From the NCBI GenBank assembly GCA_038373865.1, contig JAXGGA010005242.1:1-64000 (forward strand): DNA of 64,000 bases. The letters run 5' to 3'. The position numbers and the translations under genes are program-made. Shown here piece by piece: positions 38,626-49,088 of the stretch. This DNA is from Uloborus plumipes (taxonomy: Eukaryota > Arthropoda > Arachnida > Araneae > Uloboridae). The stretch's first letter is position 1. Each line of letters begins with the position of its first letter. The notes below the pieces were generated by a model, which worked only from the letters and a program-made list of their open reading frames with translations, did not search any database and was not told where the DNA came from.

Positions 38626-41600
38626 AAAATTATGAAATCCATTTTTAAATACTTGGAAACATCTTTAAAATATTAATGAGAAAACAAATGTATTTATTGC
38701 ATACTTTTGACAAAATGTTGCTAACAATAGTTTTAAGGTTACAAGGAACCTCTATAATAAAAAGTTGTGAGCTTTAGGATATAACTAATGCCACAATTCC
38801 ATTGTGTGATCACAAGATTAGAAAATTTTATTCTCAAACAATTTTTTTCCCTTAAGCCCTTTGTTTTAATCTGTAAATAGCATCTAAACAAATGCATGGT
38901 TGAACAAATTATTGCTAAAATACATTATCCAAAAAGCAAAGTTTGTTCAGTGATAAACAATGTTATTTACGAACAAAAATAATCAACAGTGAGAAATATG
39001 AAACACTGATATGAGCACTTTTTAAAAGCAGTTTCTAAACATAAGCAAGCAAATAACACAGCACAAATTTGAGCAACCCAAATGATCTAATGCTAAGTTA
39101 ATAAATTAATTGAAAAGATATTTATTAAAAGCTCAATTATATTAGTTTATACCTCACTATTTTAGTACTAAATTTCTTTTACTCAAAAAAAAAAAAAAAA
39201 AAAAAAAATCTAAAAATTGCTCTTTTTTTGAAAAAAAGGAATCAAAAACTAGAAAGAAACATTACTTCTTTTTGAAGAACTTTTGCAAGTCTTTTTAAAG
39301 CTTCAGTTTCTCCCCCAGGGTATAAACAAGGATTTAAGGTTGATTCATCAACATTTAATTCTTTAAGAGTTGGAACACCATACAAATCATCATGTTCTTT
39401 CTTAATAAGTGTAGGCTCTTCTACAAGTAAAGTTATAGTTCCGTACAGTTATAGCTATGCATATAATATCAGCAAGGAAAAATAACTAAGTGTTTCTATG
39501 AAAAGTAAAACTGAAAGGAAAGAAAGTAGCATAAGCATTTTAACAATTCAAAGATGTATTTTTAAAAAATGCATTCACTGTTATAAAAAAAAGCACTTGT
39601 TTTAAACTAGTTTGTAAAGAGTTAAATTATGAACTTCATTTGCTTGAAATTAGATCTCCATATTAATGGGTATTTGTTGATGATTCAGTTCATATAATAA
39701 TGCAGTATTTACATTATAGTAGAAATCTGAGCACTGATTGGCTAAAACTGCTATTTGTACAAATACAAGTACAAAAGTGATGAATAGCTACAAGCTCTGG
39801 AACCATCCTAGAGCAGATCCAGCTTTTGGTTTTGGCAGTCGGTCACGGTTCAGAAGGGAATCAAAATACCTGTCATGTTTTGGCATAAATAAGGGGTCTG
39901 GAGCTAATGTTTAAAATCTAAGTTCTCAAAATACAACTTTAAGCTATCTTTGGTTATTTATCTTAACAATCATTGATCCCATTAGGTTCCGCACCTGGAC
40001 ATAGTTAAGATAGCATAGTTAATTACTTGTCCAGATTTTTAATTTTTTAATTAAGAGAGCGAAAGGGGGAGCTTATTCTTTATTACAGCTAAACGTTTGC
40101 TCTAAGGCGCATCATAATTCTTTACTTAGAAATTTCTTAGAAAAGCTAAACAAATAAAAAGCAGAGTGCAGCAAAACAGAACAGAGAAAGGTACAGAAAA
40201 CAATTCATTGTGGACAGTTTTAAGCACAAATAACAATTACGATAGTCAATAAAATTGTCTAATGATATTGAAAGCGCTACATGTAGCTTAATTTATTAAT
40301 ATCATTATAAAAAAATATATTCAAAGCTTTTTTATGCTTATTCAACTAAGAAAGAAATGTTTTTTTCAAAACGTACAGAAATAAACAAAAGGGAAAACCA
40401 CAAATATATTTACATGTAATAAGTGTTGAAAAAATAGAGTAAAATAAATGTAACCCTTTTTGGAAAGAATTTCTTCTAAAAGATGCACAGAGGGAACTGG
40501 TTTTGGTGGTAGTCCGACTCTATCAGCAAGTTTAAGGAAGGCTTGATAGGTTAAAGGTGGATGCCCATTGTAAGCAATAATTCTAGAACAAGAAAAAAAA
40601 AAAATTTGGAAAATAGTAACAAACAGTTTTAAACCTGAAAGTCTGAAACTAACCTACCCTTATAAAGCAGTGAGTAACCGCCTCTAAGGCAGGAACATGC
40701 AATACATTGTCAACTTGATTATTTCCATCCATGGACTGCAGTTTTGTGTTTATTACGCACTCATCAGCATGGAATAGGAAATTAACCGATTTGGAAGCAA
40801 AAATCCTCTTATAGAGCAAAGAGAGCCAAAAATAACTGGTAGCTAATGTGAAATTAGAAGACCAGCGAGCGACTGCAGTCCATCGATGGAAATAACCGAA
40901 TTGGCGGTGTATTGCATAAGCTACCTTCTTTTTCTGAAATTTTTAGTCAACTAATTTAAATTTTTAATTAACATCATGTATATGCTTGGGTTTCTCTCTT
41001 ACTCAGTTATAAATGGATATTTAAAAATGATGTCATATACATCACGGATCATGGGGATAATGATCCCCCCCTTAACCGACCAAATATGGCAAAAAATTGC
41101 ATTTTTGGTACTTACATTTTGAAAAAATTGCCAAAACCCCCTATTTTTGCACAAAAATTTGGGTTTGAACCCCCCTTTCCGAAAATGACCCCCTCCTTAA
41201 CCAGAAGCTGGATCCGCTTTTGGTCACATAATGTACATTCATCTCAATCAGAAAAGACAAAATAATAAAAAAAAAAAGCTGAAAAGTAGGGAATGGATGA
41301 AAATTGCTGATTTTCAAAGCTAAGAAATAATACATTTAAGTTTTCACTTATCCTTAATGAGGATATTACAACAAACTTTTAGCATAAACAGTTTAGAGTT
41401 TACAATTAATATTTTGTGGAGAGAAAGTTATAGGACAATGAAAGAATTCATGAAAAATCTGCTATTAAAATCAAATGGTTGTTTAAAATAAAATCATTGT
41501 TTTAAGTGGTTTAAAAAAAATTATTGATAAAAATTAAATATTAAAAATTAATTAATTAATAAAACCTTGAATTTGTTACTGATAAATATAAGTTTTCTCA

Positions 41601-43775
41601 ATCAAGAGCTGTAGCGCCAATGTGATTGCTCCAGCTGCCAAAAATGTTAACTTTGCAAACATTTCGGTTTCCTTCTAGAGATTTTTTATTCATACTATTA
41701 GTAAAAAAATAATAAAATAAATAAGTAAAAAAAATAATAGTAACAATGATAATCGAAACACGAATAAATAATAATACTTGAAAAGCTGGCAGAATTACAG
41801 TATATTATGGTCATGCTGAATTTTCAAAAATCTAGGTGCCTCATTCATTCCAAAAGTTTTACTAAAATATAAAAATTTCAGCAAAAAAAAAAAAAAAAAA
41901 AAAAAAAACTATATCACAAAAAACCATAAAAAAATCCATTATAATTAAAATTAATCTGCTAAATAAACAAAAAATATACGGAATTACATAAAAGTTTTAT
42001 TAATATGTAAAATAATAGCCAACTCTATTATTTATAGCCAATCTTTCCTTGAGACCCTGTTACCTTAACCCAACATTGTTCGTAATTACTGTACAAAGTG
42101 TTTAAAGTAAAATAAAAGACATACTTTTGAAAATTGTATATAAAAAGTAAAAGTAACTAGTTCCACGCAGAGTAGAACAGAAATAGGAAAGTAGTTAAGT
42201 GCTGTTATGGCAGCTGCATTAACAGAAAATAAGCAGGAAGAAAAGAAATAACTTACTGTTCTGGATTATATAACGTATTTGTCATGGTCTTGAATATTTT
42301 AACATCTAATGACTTCATAAGATTTTCGATCTTTTCATCTCTTAACTTTGCATAAGGCTCTGTATCAGCTTCAAACGTCAAAAGTTTGATTTTCCATTCT
42401 TGAACAATTTTTGGAAAAATCTGCTCAGGTTGACCTCTCAGAATAAACAATCTTCAGATCAAAAGGAGAGAGAAAAAATTTTAGCAGGTAAACAACTTGG
42501 AAGAGAAAATTATTTAAGCAAGAAAATTGACACTTAGACTGATTTTTCTAACATATAATAAAATACCATAGTTTTATGATATGACTTTACTTTCTTCTTC
42601 ACTGTCAGATGTTTCTTATTTTAAAACTATAATTTCTTTGAAAATGTTTAGTTGAAAACAAACATAACAATATAAAAAATAGAATAAGAAAACTAAAGTT
42701 GATAAAAAAAAAATTTATATGCAATTATTTCTACTTGAAAAGCTGAATGGTTATCATTAAGTACAGGGTGATCCAAAAGTCCGGACGAACTTTAAAATTG
42801 AATAATTCCAAAACGAATAAAGATAAAAGCATGTGGTTCGCACTAAACGAATGGGAATTGAGCCAGGTTTTGTGTATTTATGAAAAAATAGCTCTACTCG
42901 TCGCCAACAGAACAGCGTTGTCAGGTGTCTGATTTGAGGCCATGCAAAGAATAGACGATATAAAAAGGAGCAACTGCGGACAGGTAATGGTAGTCGAAGC
43001 TTATATGCATAGAAATGCTTGAGAAATTCTCTTAGACTGAGCTCTGGACAGTATTTCTATGCATATAAGCTTTGACTATCATTAACTGATACAGCAGGTA
43101 AGCGTATATGCATAGAAATCTGTTCAGAGTTCTGTCTATGAGGGTTTCTTAACTCAGGACAGCATTTCTATGCATATAAGCTTCGACCATTACCTGCCTG
43201 CAATTGCTCCTTTTAATATCGTCTGTTACTTTGCGTAGCCTCAAATCAGACACCAGACAGCACCGTCTGTTGGCCATGAATAAACTATTTTATGCAGTAA
43301 TTTGCACACACACACACACAAGTAAACTTAAAAAGCCTTATATACAAAATTCTTTTTTGTTTAGAAATAAATATAAGTTAAATGCCTCAGAATGAGTAGC
43401 CATAAAAGAAAAGCAGAAAATTTAAGAATGCACTCATATGTGCTACATGGTAAAAAAGTATAGTTTTAATTTATCAGATATGATACCTACAAATACTAAT
43501 ACCAGTCGAAAATTAGTACATAAGTAAATAAAGTCAATAAAAAATACTAACCTGGAATTAAGCTTGCGTAAGCTTAAATCAAGATCTGTAAGTGTCTCCA
43601 CTAGAAATCTCCATCTGTTTGGACCAACTCTCATGTTTTTAACAAACCAAGGATCTAAGATAAAAATTGGCCAAAAATGCTGACAATTTTTAACAGCTTC
43701 AACAAGGGCTGGATTATCATGCAAACGCAAGCATTTGCGAAACCAATGAATACTATTTCCATGGGAATTCTGCAT
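27418..43775 (-). CDS. phr6-4: (6-4) photolyase, complete, 11 coding exons
   Basis: Exons 43775-43552, 42451-42257, 40582-40455, 39420-39266, 38357-38211, 36418-36251, 35605-35465, 33970-33819, 33693-33624, 28678-28558 and 27572-27418 join in phase to 551 aa plus stop. The enzyme uses FAD and blue/UV light to repair pyrimidine (6-4) pyrimidone photoproducts. Blocks follow the animal (6-4) photolyase pattern: [78 protein letters not shown]. The two active-site His are at 362 and 366, the FAD-proximal Asn at 400, and the Trp triad at 404, 381 and 327 (my alignment to E. coli 382/359/306). [17 protein letters not shown] separates it from repressor-type CRY. The lysine-rich tail has SKKRKS (likely nuclear signal) and ends [11 protein letters not shown]. 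Start ATG is 24 nt after a TTTTTCTTTTTCAG acceptor. Confidence 0.95.
27820..27965. repeat. Dispersed G-rich repeat in photolyase intron
   Basis: Shares a CAAAAACCATGCCCACTTAC core between two G-rich stretches with the repeat at 10265-10420. Confidence 0.5.
28558..28678 (-). CDS. phr6-4: (6-4) photolyase exon 10
   Basis: Acceptor TTTCCTTAG, donor GTAAAT, 121 nt. Encodes [14 protein letters not shown] and the helix [13 protein letters not shown]. The preceding intron is the longest of the gene (about 4.9 kb). Confidence 0.94.
29027..29532. mobile_element. pogo/Tigger-like MITE, TA-flanked
   Basis: Begins CAGTGGAACCTGGGTAACTC and ends GAGTTACCAAAGTTTCAGTG, next to TA on both sides. Such GTGGAACCT..TAACTC ends are typical of pogo-type elements. 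No transposase frame. Confidence 0.75.
30302..32619. mobile_element. Large element with diverged inverted ends (about 2.3 kb)
   Basis: CAATGGACAACTACAGCAT (30302-30320) is perfectly inverted at 32601-32619. Further in, both ends carry related GACGTCA / TGACGTCGG and TGCCT.ACG stretches in inverted order (about 30440-30530 and 32390-32470), so the inverted arms probably exceed 150 bp. No target duplication and no transposase were seen. Confidence 0.5.
33624..33693 (-). CDS. phr6-4: (6-4) photolyase exon 9
   Basis: Acceptor ATTTACAG, donor GTAATG, 70 nt. Encodes [20 protein letters not shown]. Confidence 0.94.
33819..33970 (-). CDS. phr6-4: (6-4) photolyase exon 8
   Basis: Acceptor CTTTTTAG, donor GTATCA. 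Encodes [19 protein letters not shown] with the FAD-side Asn400 and Trp404, then [16 protein letters not shown]. Phase 2 out. Confidence 0.95.
35465..35605 (-). CDS. phr6-4: (6-4) photolyase exon 7 (active-site His)
   Basis: Acceptor ATCATAAG, donor GTATAC, 47 codons. Encodes [18 protein letters not shown] and [15 protein letters not shown] with the two catalytic His, and Trp381. Confidence 0.95.
36251..36418 (-). CDS. phr6-4: (6-4) photolyase exon 6
   Basis: Acceptor TTTATAG, donor GTAAGT, 56 codons. Encodes [19 protein letters not shown] and MQIPWDEN, including Trp327 of the triad. Confidence 0.95.
36975..38200. repeat. Probable transposon-derived segment in photolyase intron 5
   Basis: Has an AAGGGTCTCCAACCTTTTCTAC stretch near 37048, resembling a hAT left end, a 14-C run (37463-37476) and GC-rich stretches near 37325 and 38040-38100, unlike the surrounding AT-rich intron. 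No matching right end was found. Confidence 0.35.
38211..38357 (-). CDS. phr6-4: (6-4) photolyase exon 5
   Basis: Acceptor GTATTTCAG, donor GTAAGC, 49 codons. Encodes [19 protein letters not shown] and [12 protein letters not shown], part of the FAD pocket. Confidence 0.94.
38590..38636. repeat. (AAAAT)n simple repeat
   Basis: AAATAAATAAAAAATAAAAT-type run. Confidence 0.8.
39266..39420 (-). CDS. phr6-4: (6-4) photolyase exon 4
   Basis: Acceptor CTTGTAG, donor GTAATG. Encodes GVPTLKEL and [14 protein letters not shown], 155 nt, leaves in phase 0. Confidence 0.92.
40455..40582 (-). CDS. phr6-4: (6-4) photolyase exon 3
   Basis: Acceptor TTGTTCTAG, donor GTTACA (weak). Encodes [19 protein letters not shown] and the following linker, 128 nt, phase 2 in, phase 1 out. 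Confidence 0.9.
40697..40917. mobile_element. MITE related to 16149-16443
   Basis: 46-bp inverted ends (ATGCAATACA..., ...GGACTGCAGT) with about ten mismatches. On the minus strand the core contains CGCTCGCTGGT, AAGAGGATTTTTGC and a CTGCAGTC end in the same order as the 16.2-kb copy. It lies in photolyase intron 2, next to exon 3. Confidence 0.7.
41040..41215. repeat. Dispersed repeat with CGACCAAA core
   Basis: GATAATGATCCCCCCCTTAA, then CGACCAAATATGGC and TTACATTTTGAAAAAATTGCC. Similar ordered pieces occur at about 30140-30230 and 45215-45320, so this is a dispersed family of unknown class. Confidence 0.5.
42257..42451 (-). CDS. phr6-4: (6-4) photolyase exon 2
   Basis: Acceptor CTGAAG, donor GTAAGT, 195 nt. 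Encodes [19 protein letters not shown] through HTLYNPEQ-type sequence (here NTLYNPEQ). Confidence 0.93.
42764..43300. mobile_element. Fold-back element with mariner-like end
   Basis: Starts TACAGGGTGATCCAAAAGTC, a Tc1/mariner-style end. Arms of about 130 bp (about 42890-43018 and 43162-43290) are inverted copies with GTGTCTGATTTGAGGC and GAAGCTTATATGCATAGAAA. Between them the GCATATAAGCTT motif recurs twice more in alternating orientation. No end matching the left terminus was found on the right. Confidence 0.65.
43305..43321. repeat. (CA)n microsatellite
   Basis: Eight CA repeats. Confidence 0.85.
43552..43775 (-). CDS. phr6-4: (6-4) photolyase exon 1
   Basis: Begins at ATG 43775 and ends AATTCCAG/GTTAGT, phase 2. 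It encodes the antenna-domain start [16 protein letters not shown] and ILDPWF. Cys replaces the usual Gly in FRKGLR. The frame is open to 43820, but the strong acceptor at 43800-43801 favours the inner start. Confidence 0.92.
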
Positions 43776-46541
43776 TTTCTCTTCAATAGTTTTGCAATTC
43801 TGAAAAAGAAAAACTTTCATCTCCTTTTGTCATTTTTCTAAATAAAACAGGTATTAAAAATCATTGTGAACATGTGTCAAAGTGAATCATTTTAAAAACT
43901 TAATTTTAAACAAAAAAGCATTAATAGTTTTAATTCTTTGAGTAAATTTAGTTTCAATCCGTAAAGTTATGTACATAAAACAATATTGCTAAAACTGTAC
44001 TGCCAAGGCTTTATTAGGGGCAATACAACATATCACTTCTGAAAAAAAGAAAAAAAAAAAACTTGTGCAAATAAATAAATTTCAAAATAACGCTTTATCC
44101 ACATACTGCATACACATGTTTTGGTGTTACAAGGAACACCTTCTTCAATGCTGAAAAAATAAGCTGATAGATGAAAACACAAATGACAATGTTGGATGTC
44201 TTTTCATCGGTAAACTCATCCCTTTTGCATTGACAAAGGTGTATTTTTAATGCCCTATATATAACACGTATGTATCATTTCTACACAATGTTTTTAAATA
44301 AAAATTATCCATCAAGCAAGAAATAGTAATCATTAAAAAAAATGTTTTACTTACATCAGGCATTCAGTGCAATTAATTCTCTTGTAAACTATAACATTGT
44401 TAGTACACGTTTCATCAACTTTTGATTTCTGCTTGATCTTACAAAATCTATACCTATTACAGATTGAAAAATAAATGAACAAATAAATAACTATCTGCAT
44501 TTACCAATATTGTAGAGATAAGTTAATTACATATTTTAAGTCAATTTAGAAATTTATTCCATCTGAATATTCCATGCTGACAGGCTTATTTAGGCATGTG
44601 CCAATTCGTGTTCATGTACAAGGCAAAAAAGTTTTTTATCTTGTATCTTTTTTATCTTATCTCATGTACAAGGCAAGTAAGTTTTCTTTTGTTTCACAGA
44701 TTTATAATAAAAGAGAGTTACAATATATAAACACAGTTGTCAGTCCCACCAAAAGCGATGTCACACTTCCTCGATTGCTAAAGAATATGCATTTGAAAGA
44801 GAAAAATACCTCCTCCCTAAGAATTTCAATGCCTTAATCTGCGCTATGGACCCTCTTGGGTCCATGAGGCAATCGCCATGTGATGATTTAGAACATTCGC
44901 TGGTCTCTTTACCCTTTAACAGATATTTTCTAAGAGTTTGGCCTAAAAAATGTTTTTTTTTTTTTTTAAATTGCAATTTTTTATTCATTTTAAATTTAAT
45001 AGCACTTTGAACCAATCAAACTAGAAAACACAATAGTCTGCAAACTAGCATTTACTGAACAACTTTCACCAGAACTATGAACTACTTATTACTAAAAACA
45101 GAAAATATATGCACGAAACTGAAAGAGAACGAAAAATCAGATTGCTTGTACCCCGTACGGGCAATTCAGTTAAAGCTCAAAAGCCATGCCGTACGGGGTA
45201 CGCGTAAAATCTGAAAGGAGTTAGGCGACCAAAGTTATTTATAATCTGCATTTTAAGGACTTGCATTTTGAAAAAAATGTCCCACATCCCCATGATTCTG
45301 GACTTATGATCCCCTCCAAACAAAGGAGCTGAAACCTCCCTTGGTTTATGAAAACTCTACATTAAACATTCTTGTATAAACAAGGTTCAACTAGACGCTA
45401 TTTTTCCAAGTCCTACTATGAATAATGTATATTACTCAATAGTACTGTAAACAATCTAACAGAATTTGAAGATTTCCTAGCAGGCACGCGCTCAGTTATT
45501 GAAATAATCTACACATTGCTAGTTTCAATTTGAAAATAAGTATTTTTTAAAAAAAAGTGGGATTTCTTGGCACAACTTTTTATGAAGTGAAAAATGTTAT
45601 TTTCCTATTACTAATTTTTTAAAATTTTTTTAACAAAATGTTTATGATTACATTTGGGATTTTTTTGGAATGAAATTGAAAATCAAATTGTAAAATGGAT
45701 TTTTATAACAAGTTTTAAATTAATACCTTGGTAATAAAAATAAAGAGAACACTATATTATTCAACAGTAAAAAAAATGTCAAATATTCGTTCTTCTTTTA
45801 AATCAGTCTCATTCCATTCTGATTTAAAAAAAAAAAAATGTTTTAAAAATCGTTAAATTTCCCTAAAGAGTGAAATTTAACAATTAGTTCATTAGTTAGT
45901 AATTCATAACTAAACAAAAAGTAATATTCAACATTTGATTTTCAGAGTAAAATTCTAATTTATCAAGTGCTGTCAAAACATGCAACATTTAAGTGTGTAA
46001 AAGCTGTACTCTGATTATACAACAATGATCAATCAGTTTTTACTATCAATGTAAAATTTTATGTAAAGTTTTATTAAAATTGTTTAATTGATGTAATTAA
46101 AAATAAATATAAATAAATAAATAAATACATAAACTGGTAATAAACATGACATTAAGAGTCAAATTTATAAGCTATTAAGTTTTTAATATAGTAACTGATT
46201 GCACCCTACTTCATTAAATAAAAATGACATATATAAATTAAAATAAAAAACAAAGCATTTTTTATCATTTGTAGCCTAAGGAAATATTAAAAAAAAAAAA
46301 AGCAGAAATGAAATGATTTTGTGAAATGTTTCTCAGACTGTGTTAGAACTACACATGTGTGTAATTGACATGTGTGTACTGTGCTATGCTTCTTATTCCG
46401 ATGCTGTGCTTGTGAATGTCCATTTCATTTAAAAATAGTAAATTTTATTTCTATTTTTATTTACAAAGTGAAACATTTAGATACAACTTTGAACTAATTA
46501 CAAATTTTTGCAAATAAAACTGAATTTACAAATACAGGAAA
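43776..46541. other. Intergenic region between XPF 3' end and photolyase 5' end
   Basis: About 2.8 kb. It should contain the photolyase promoter and 5' UTR exon and the XPF 3' UTR. A pair of inverted copies of GTACCCCGTACGG and CCGTACGGGGTAC lies at 45149-45202. Minus-strand AATAAA candidates for XPF lie at about 46444-46462, close behind the XPF stop. An (AAAT)n tract is at about 46104-46128. Confidence 0.5.
45149..45202. repeat. Inverted pair CCCCGTACGG
   Basis: GTACCCCGTACGG and its complement are separated by about 28 bp and could form a GC-rich hairpin in AT-rich surroundings. Confidence 0.7.
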
Positions 46542-49088
46542 TCATGTAGCTGATTTCTTGAAAGCTTTCCATTTCTTTGGTTTTTTGCTTATTTCTAATG
46601 GAGCATCTGCTTTCATCTCCTCATTTATGCAAGTCCAAAGTGATTTTGCAGCACCTGAGTTGCCTAAAAAGTTGCTAAAATCTTCCTCTGTGTAATTAAT
46701 TAAATCTGCTATGCAAGAAACGTTCCTCATGATAGTCCACATGTTTTTAGAGTTCAGTCCTGGAAGCTTAGCAATAAAATCACTGCCTACAGTGTTAAAT
46801 TTATTTGCAGAGATTTCACCTTCATTGCCTTCTGATTTTAAAAGTGCTGCTTTTTTCTCATCTGGTTGTTCTTTTTTTAACTTTAAAAGTTCGAACATTT
46901 CAGCTGTGGCATATGGTGAAGGACACCATAAAATACGCAAATCCGGAAAATGCCAAGTAAGTAAAATTAACTTTGATATAACATTATGATTTGCATTGTT
47001 ATTGAAATAGTACTTTCCCTGAAGCGAAAATGCTTTGTTTTGATCAAACTCAATGAGCAAAATGGGTTTTTTATATAACCTACACATTGATTGTGCTTGA
47101 GTATATAAGCGTCCACTATTTAATGACCCAATTAAATCACTAACACTTTTCCTTTCAACAACCATGTCCGGAGTCAATACATAATCACCTATTTCAAGTG
47201 TAACTGGTATGACTTCAATTCCTCTTCTGTGTATCAACGAAGGAAGTTCACTTCGAAATTCTCTCATGTCAACAATTACTTTTTGGTCTTCTAACTTTCT
47301 CATCTGGCCACCTGCCTTTCTGGAATTTACTGTTTCACTAGCTAATTCTGAACCTCTAACCAAGTCAGGGTGGTCCCCAGTCTTTCCATCAATCCCATCC
47401 GGTAAAACTAAATGAGCCTTTTCCTTAATTAGGAATTCAAATGCTTCCTTTTCTTTTCGCAAAGTAGTTAGAAAACATTGCTCTTCAGCTGAGCCACTAT
47501 AAATAAGAAAATAAACTTTAATTTTTTCAACAGAGTTCGTGGCTTGATGTAACTCTATTCGACGTATAATCTCCATATCTCCATCATATAATATAAAGTA
47601 TTTTGGGTGATGTAAATCACATATATTTTGGAATTTGAAGTGACTTCCAACAGAATGTCTCAGTGGATAAAACTCAATATTAAGTTTTGGAAATTGGACT
47701 GCAAGTTCGTCTGTTTCAGTTTCATATTGTTTATCAGAAGAACATTCTTTTTCTTCATAGAGCTTAGCCATTTGAGTTAAAGTTCTTTCATCCTCCTTCA
47801 ATTTCCTTTTACGTGACTTTTTGACATCTTTGTCCAATTTCAACTCAGAAACAGCATTTGGAAACAATTTAGAGAAAATTTTAAGAAGGTACTCTTGCCC
47901 TCCATTGATGAGGACTTGTTTCAGCTGTCGGATTATAGTTTCATCATTTACAATGACAACAGCCATTTCCTTTTCGTCCTCAACTTCAGCAGAAATTTCC
48001 AATAAAATGTCTTTTAAAGTATTCCATTTGATGTTTTCCTCAAAAGTGAAAGCTTTACAATGCTTATCAGATCCTTTTTTCTTTTCAGGACCGAAAACTC
48101 TTTCTTTTGAATTTGCAAATAAATTGTCTGCTGCATCAAGAAATAACCAATCTGACATGTGAACATCCATAGTCGTTTTATCTCTGACAGATTTAAGGAG
48201 ATTATAAAATGATACACAGTCATATTGTGTTAGATATTGTAACACTGATCTTAAAAACTTCAAATCCGATATCAACCTTTTAGTTTTTGAGCTCAACTGA
48301 TGCCATATTGGATCAAGTTGGTATTTAATGATTTTATCAAATGACTTGGAAATAGCATTCTCCACAGTAAGTTCATCAGTATCTAATGAAGGATTGATGT
48401 GCTTTAACTCTCTGACGCAAAAGTTCATCAAGTCTAATATCGCCATTTGGATAGAAGTCATGCCATGAGTCATTGGCACATGCATCTCAAAAACCTCAGG
48501 CTTTGCTTTTTCTAAACTGCTAGCAACAACAGCATGGAAACGAGGCCACAAAAATAAATGTTTGACAAAGAGATTTCGCATAACCCGTTGCACCTGTGCA
48601 AATCCCCTTGTGAATGCACATGGGTTGGAAGATAATGCTTTTATAAAGCCCTTTGTATTTTTCATTCTAAACAACCGAACTATGAATGCTTCTTGGCAAG
48701 ATTCCAAGATTTTATGAGCTCTAAAAACTATTAAACCAGTAATAAGATCAATAGGCACTCTGTCAACTAACATATCAACAACGAGGATTCTAGAAGAAAC
48801 AAATAAGACACCTCCGGTCATGTATACTTCATAACGATCTTTAGTACTGACTTCGGAAGTTATGATCTTGGGAAGAGGAGAAACACCAGAATCTGTTAAT
48901 TTATTTATTATATAATCTTCCTCAATAGTTGTTGTTCCAATAACCAAAACAAGATTGCCAGGATCATTGTACGCTTTAATGAGATTTTCAAAGAGTCTTT
49001 CAATACCTATACCTTTTGCTAGCACTGCTAAAGCATCATCATGAATGAGTTCGAGAAACATTTGATTCTCATAATCCAACAAAGCCAT
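46542..49088 (-). CDS. ERCC4: DNA repair endonuclease XPF (ERCC4), intronless, 848 aa
   Basis: XPF pairs with ERCC1 and cuts the damaged strand 5' of a lesion in nucleotide excision repair; it also acts in interstrand crosslink repair. The single frame is complete: an N-terminal LLDYENQMFLELI block, a helicase-like domain with a degenerate box (FRAHKILESCQEAFIVRLFR, RVMRNLFVKHLFLWPRFH), a basic stretch KKSRKRKLKEDER (likely nuclear signal), the nuclease domain (IVDMREFRSELP; GDYVLTPDMVVERKSVSDL with E645, R646, K647 and D651 of the VERKxxxD motif), and a C-terminal tandem helix-hairpin-helix (FIAKLPGLNSKN, residues about 770-835) for ERCC1 binding. Human XPF is 916 aa; the shorter length is mostly in the linker. 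Catalytic residues are intact and there are no internal stops, so it looks functional. The start matches the family N-terminus directly. Confidence 0.97.
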   Translation of the reverse strand: MALLDYENQMFLELIHDDALAVLAKGIGIERLFENLIKAYNDPGNLVLVIGTTTIEEDYIINKLTDSGVSPLPKIITSEVSTKDRYEVYMTGGVLFVSSRILVVDMLVDRVPIDLITGLIVFRAHKILESCQEAFIVRLFRMKNTKGFIKALSSNPCAFTRGFAQVQRVMRNLFVKHLFLWPRFHAVVASSLEKAKPEVFEMHVPMTHGMTSIQMAILDLMNFCVRELKHINPSLDTDELTVENAISKSFDKIIKYQLDPIWHQLSSKTKRLISDLKFLRSVLQYLTQYDCVSFYNLLKSVRDKTTMDVHMSDWLFLDAADNLFANSKERVFGPEKKKGSDKHCKAFTFEENIKWNTLKDILLEISAEVEDEKEMAVVIVNDETIIRQLKQVLINGGQEYLLKIFSKLFPNAVSELKLDKDVKKSRKRKLKEDERTLTQMAKLYEEKECSSDKQYETETDELAVQFPKLNIEFYPLRHSVGSHFKFQNICDLHHPKYFILYDGDMEIIRRIELHQATNSVEKIKVYFLIYSGSAEEQCFLTTLRKEKEAFEFLIKEKAHLVLPDGIDGKTGDHPDLVRGSELASETVNSRKAGGQMRKLEDQKVIVDMREFRSELPSLIHRRGIEVIPVTLEIGDYVLTPDMVVERKSVSDLIGSLNSGRLYTQAQSMCRLYKKPILLIEFDQNKAFSLQGKYYFNNNANHNVISKLILLTWHFPDLRILWCPSPYATAEMFELLKLKKEQPDEKKAALLKSEGNEGEISANKFNTVGSDFIAKLPGLNSKNMWTIMRNVSCIADLINYTEEDFSNFLGNSGAAKSLWTCINEEMKADAPLEISKKPKKWKAFKKSAT

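Noticed and set aside
44104..44170. Coding-like string around ACACATGTTTTGGTGTTACA
   Set aside because: It seemed familiar from dispersed arthropod repeats, but I cannot name the family or find borders.
44761..45015. 84-aa minus-strand frame between XPF and photolyase
   Set aside because: No splice context or recognisable domain; contains a poly-Lys run from a homopolymer.
47821..48162. 113-aa frame antisense to XPF
   Set aside because: Shadow of the strongly conserved XPF frame.
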